Under the pieces are notes generated by a model. It was not told where the DNA came from and ran no database searches. It saw only the letters and a list, made by a program, of their open reading frames with translations. A stretch of DNA of 43,442 nucleotides, taken from positions 1-43,442 of the forward strand of contig JBDLID010000008.1 in NCBI GenBank assembly GCA_039715055.1. Reading direction: 5' to 3'. Below, in pieces: positions 42,686 through 43,442 of this stretch (position 1 is the first letter of the stretch; every line of letters starts with the position of its first letter). The DNA is from JBDLID01 sp039715055. Lineage in GTDB: Bacteria > Desulfobacterota > Desulfobulbia > Desulfobulbales > Desulfocapsaceae. Both the position numbers and the translations under genes were made by a program.

Positions 42686-42763
42686 ATTTCTTACACCTTG
42701 ACTCCACCACCAAACCTCAGTAGGCTGTTAGAAAATCCTCAACAACCTCTATCTACAACCACT

Positions 42764-43228
42764 ATGGCCATTCCCGAGCTCAGCGCCAGCCTCGAAGATT
42801 ATATTGAGGCCATCTATCACATCATCGAAAAAAACCAGGTTGCCAGGAGCAAGGAGATTGCCGGCCGCCTCGACGTCAGCCGGGCATCGGTCACCGAGGC
42901 ATTGCGCGCACTCGCCAAAAAAGAACTGATCAATTACGCCCCCTACGAGGCGATTACAATGACCGAACAGGGCAAACGGGTTGCCGAAGATGTCATTTTT
43001 CGCCACGAGGCCCTGAAACGATTTTTCACTGAAGTACTTGCAATCGATAGTGTGACCGCCGAGGATGCCGCCTGCAAGGTGGAGCATGCCGCACCTCCCG
43101 AGGTGATCGCCAGGATGATCTCATTCATCGAATTTCTCAAAGTCCGCCCACACACCAACGGCGACCTGCTGGAAAGCTTTGCCGAATTCTGCACCAGGAC
43201 TCAAACCGACTCCGGCCACGACCGCTGA
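42764..43228 (+). CDS. DtxR/MntR-family metal-dependent transcriptional regulator
   Basis: Seen: 154 residues from ATG 42764 (the frame is open to 42698, but conservation starts at SASLEDYIEAIYHI). The winged helix is SKEIAGRLDVSRASVTEALRAL followed by KKELINYAPYEAITMTEQG; metal-site residues of the dimerisation domain are in RHEALKRFF, ACKVEH and the closing helix. There is no C-terminal SH3 domain, as in MntR. Known: represses metal uptake or activates efflux when loaded with Mn or Fe. The target may be elsewhere; the fetA-fetB exporter lies 32 kb away. Confidence 0.88.
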   Translation: MAIPELSASLEDYIEAIYHIIEKNQVARSKEIAGRLDVSRASVTEALRALAKKELINYAPYEAITMTEQGKRVAEDVIFRHEALKRFFTEVLAIDSVTAEDAACKVEHAAPPEVIARMISFIEFLKVRPHTNGDLLESFAEFCTRTQTDSGHDR

Positions 43229-43331
43229 CTCTCAGGCTTTATTCCCGCCAGACAAACAAAACGTAAACCAACCGAGTGAGCAGCACCGGCAAAACAGCAG
43301 AAAAACCGGTATCAGCTCCCCCTGTCTATTT

Positions 43332-43442
43332 GTAACTATTCATCGTAAAACTGGGTGCGTCCCTAAGCAGGGAACTGTAACTGTTCAGCAGGGCCCGCAG
43401 TGTGGTCAAGCAGGCTGACGAAGCGTACTTGTGCTACTCGAG
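43332..43442 (-). mobile_element. MITE copy 3, truncated by the window end
   Basis: Same element as copies 1 and 2 in reverse orientation: right end GTAACTATTCATCGTAAA, tail CTGGGTGCGTCCCTAAGCAGGG, inner TGTAACTGTTCAGCAGG, and the central stem as far as CTACTCGAG. 111 of the expected 153 bp are in the window. The flank before it, GTCTATTT (43324-43331), should recur after the element if the target duplication is intact. Together with 42-odd bp of unremarkable sequence it fills the 3' gap 43229-43442. Confidence 0.88.

Overview
The window is a stretch of bacterial chromosome whose gene content and protein style suggest a Gram-negative member of the Desulfobacterota, probably Desulfobulbales-like. 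This is an inference from protein flavour (dcw order, NPSR-type CoA-disulfide/polysulfide reductase with rhodanese tail, HD-GYP and HEAT/receiver signalling proteins); no rRNA or tRNA gene is present to confirm it. Almost all genes lie on the minus strand.

Layout. Positions 59-7332 hold signalling and metal-cluster genes: an HD-GYP membrane protein, a YkgJ-type cysteine-cluster protein, a small plus-strand ORF with a PHP-family phosphatase, and a HEAT-repeat/receiver protein. Positions 7691-14073 hold a flavin disulfide/polysulfide reductase with rhodanese domain, an iron-export ABC pair (fetA-fetB), an orphan sensor kinase and a B12-type radical SAM protein. Positions 14214-30903 are the division and cell wall (dcw) cluster, read right to left: mraZ, rsmH, ftsL, ftsI-like, murE-murF (fused), mraY, murD, murG, murC, murB, ftsQ, ftsA, ftsZ. 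A clear sigma70-type promoter and four 10-bp-spaced MraZ boxes stand in front of mraZ. Positions 31312-37723 hold panB, ruvB, ruvA, ruvC, yebC, rlmE and a CCA-adding enzyme. Positions 38226-43228 hold a two-domain thioredoxin-like protein, a tRNA dihydrouridine synthase, a PP-loop tRNA-thiolation-like enzyme, recN and a DtxR/MntR-type regulator.

The most striking result is in the dcw cluster. The FtsI (PBP3) homologue keeps its membrane anchor, pedestal, the fold around the transpeptidase domain and a PASTA domain, but the SxxK, SxN and KTG(T) catalytic motifs are all replaced, so it looks like a catalytically dead penicillin-binding protein. The usual ftsW slot between murD and murG is empty (a 6-bp gap). 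Loss of the transpeptidase active site together with absence of its SEDS partner suggests that septal peptidoglycan is made by another enzyme pair and that this FtsI is a structural or regulatory pseudoenzyme. MurE and MurF are fused into one 1008-residue protein.

The second theme is intergenic palindromes. Two complete 153-bp elements (7406-7558 and 35380-35532), each flanked by its own perfect 8-bp target duplication, and a third cut by the window end (43332-43442), form a MITE family with GTAA-type ends, as expected for non-autonomous relatives of IS66-family transposons. A related palindrome with different ends (5603-5711), decayed relatives, and a second unrelated palindrome family (34447-34588, 37963-38128, short form 24042-24098) fill other gaps, several abutting stop codons.
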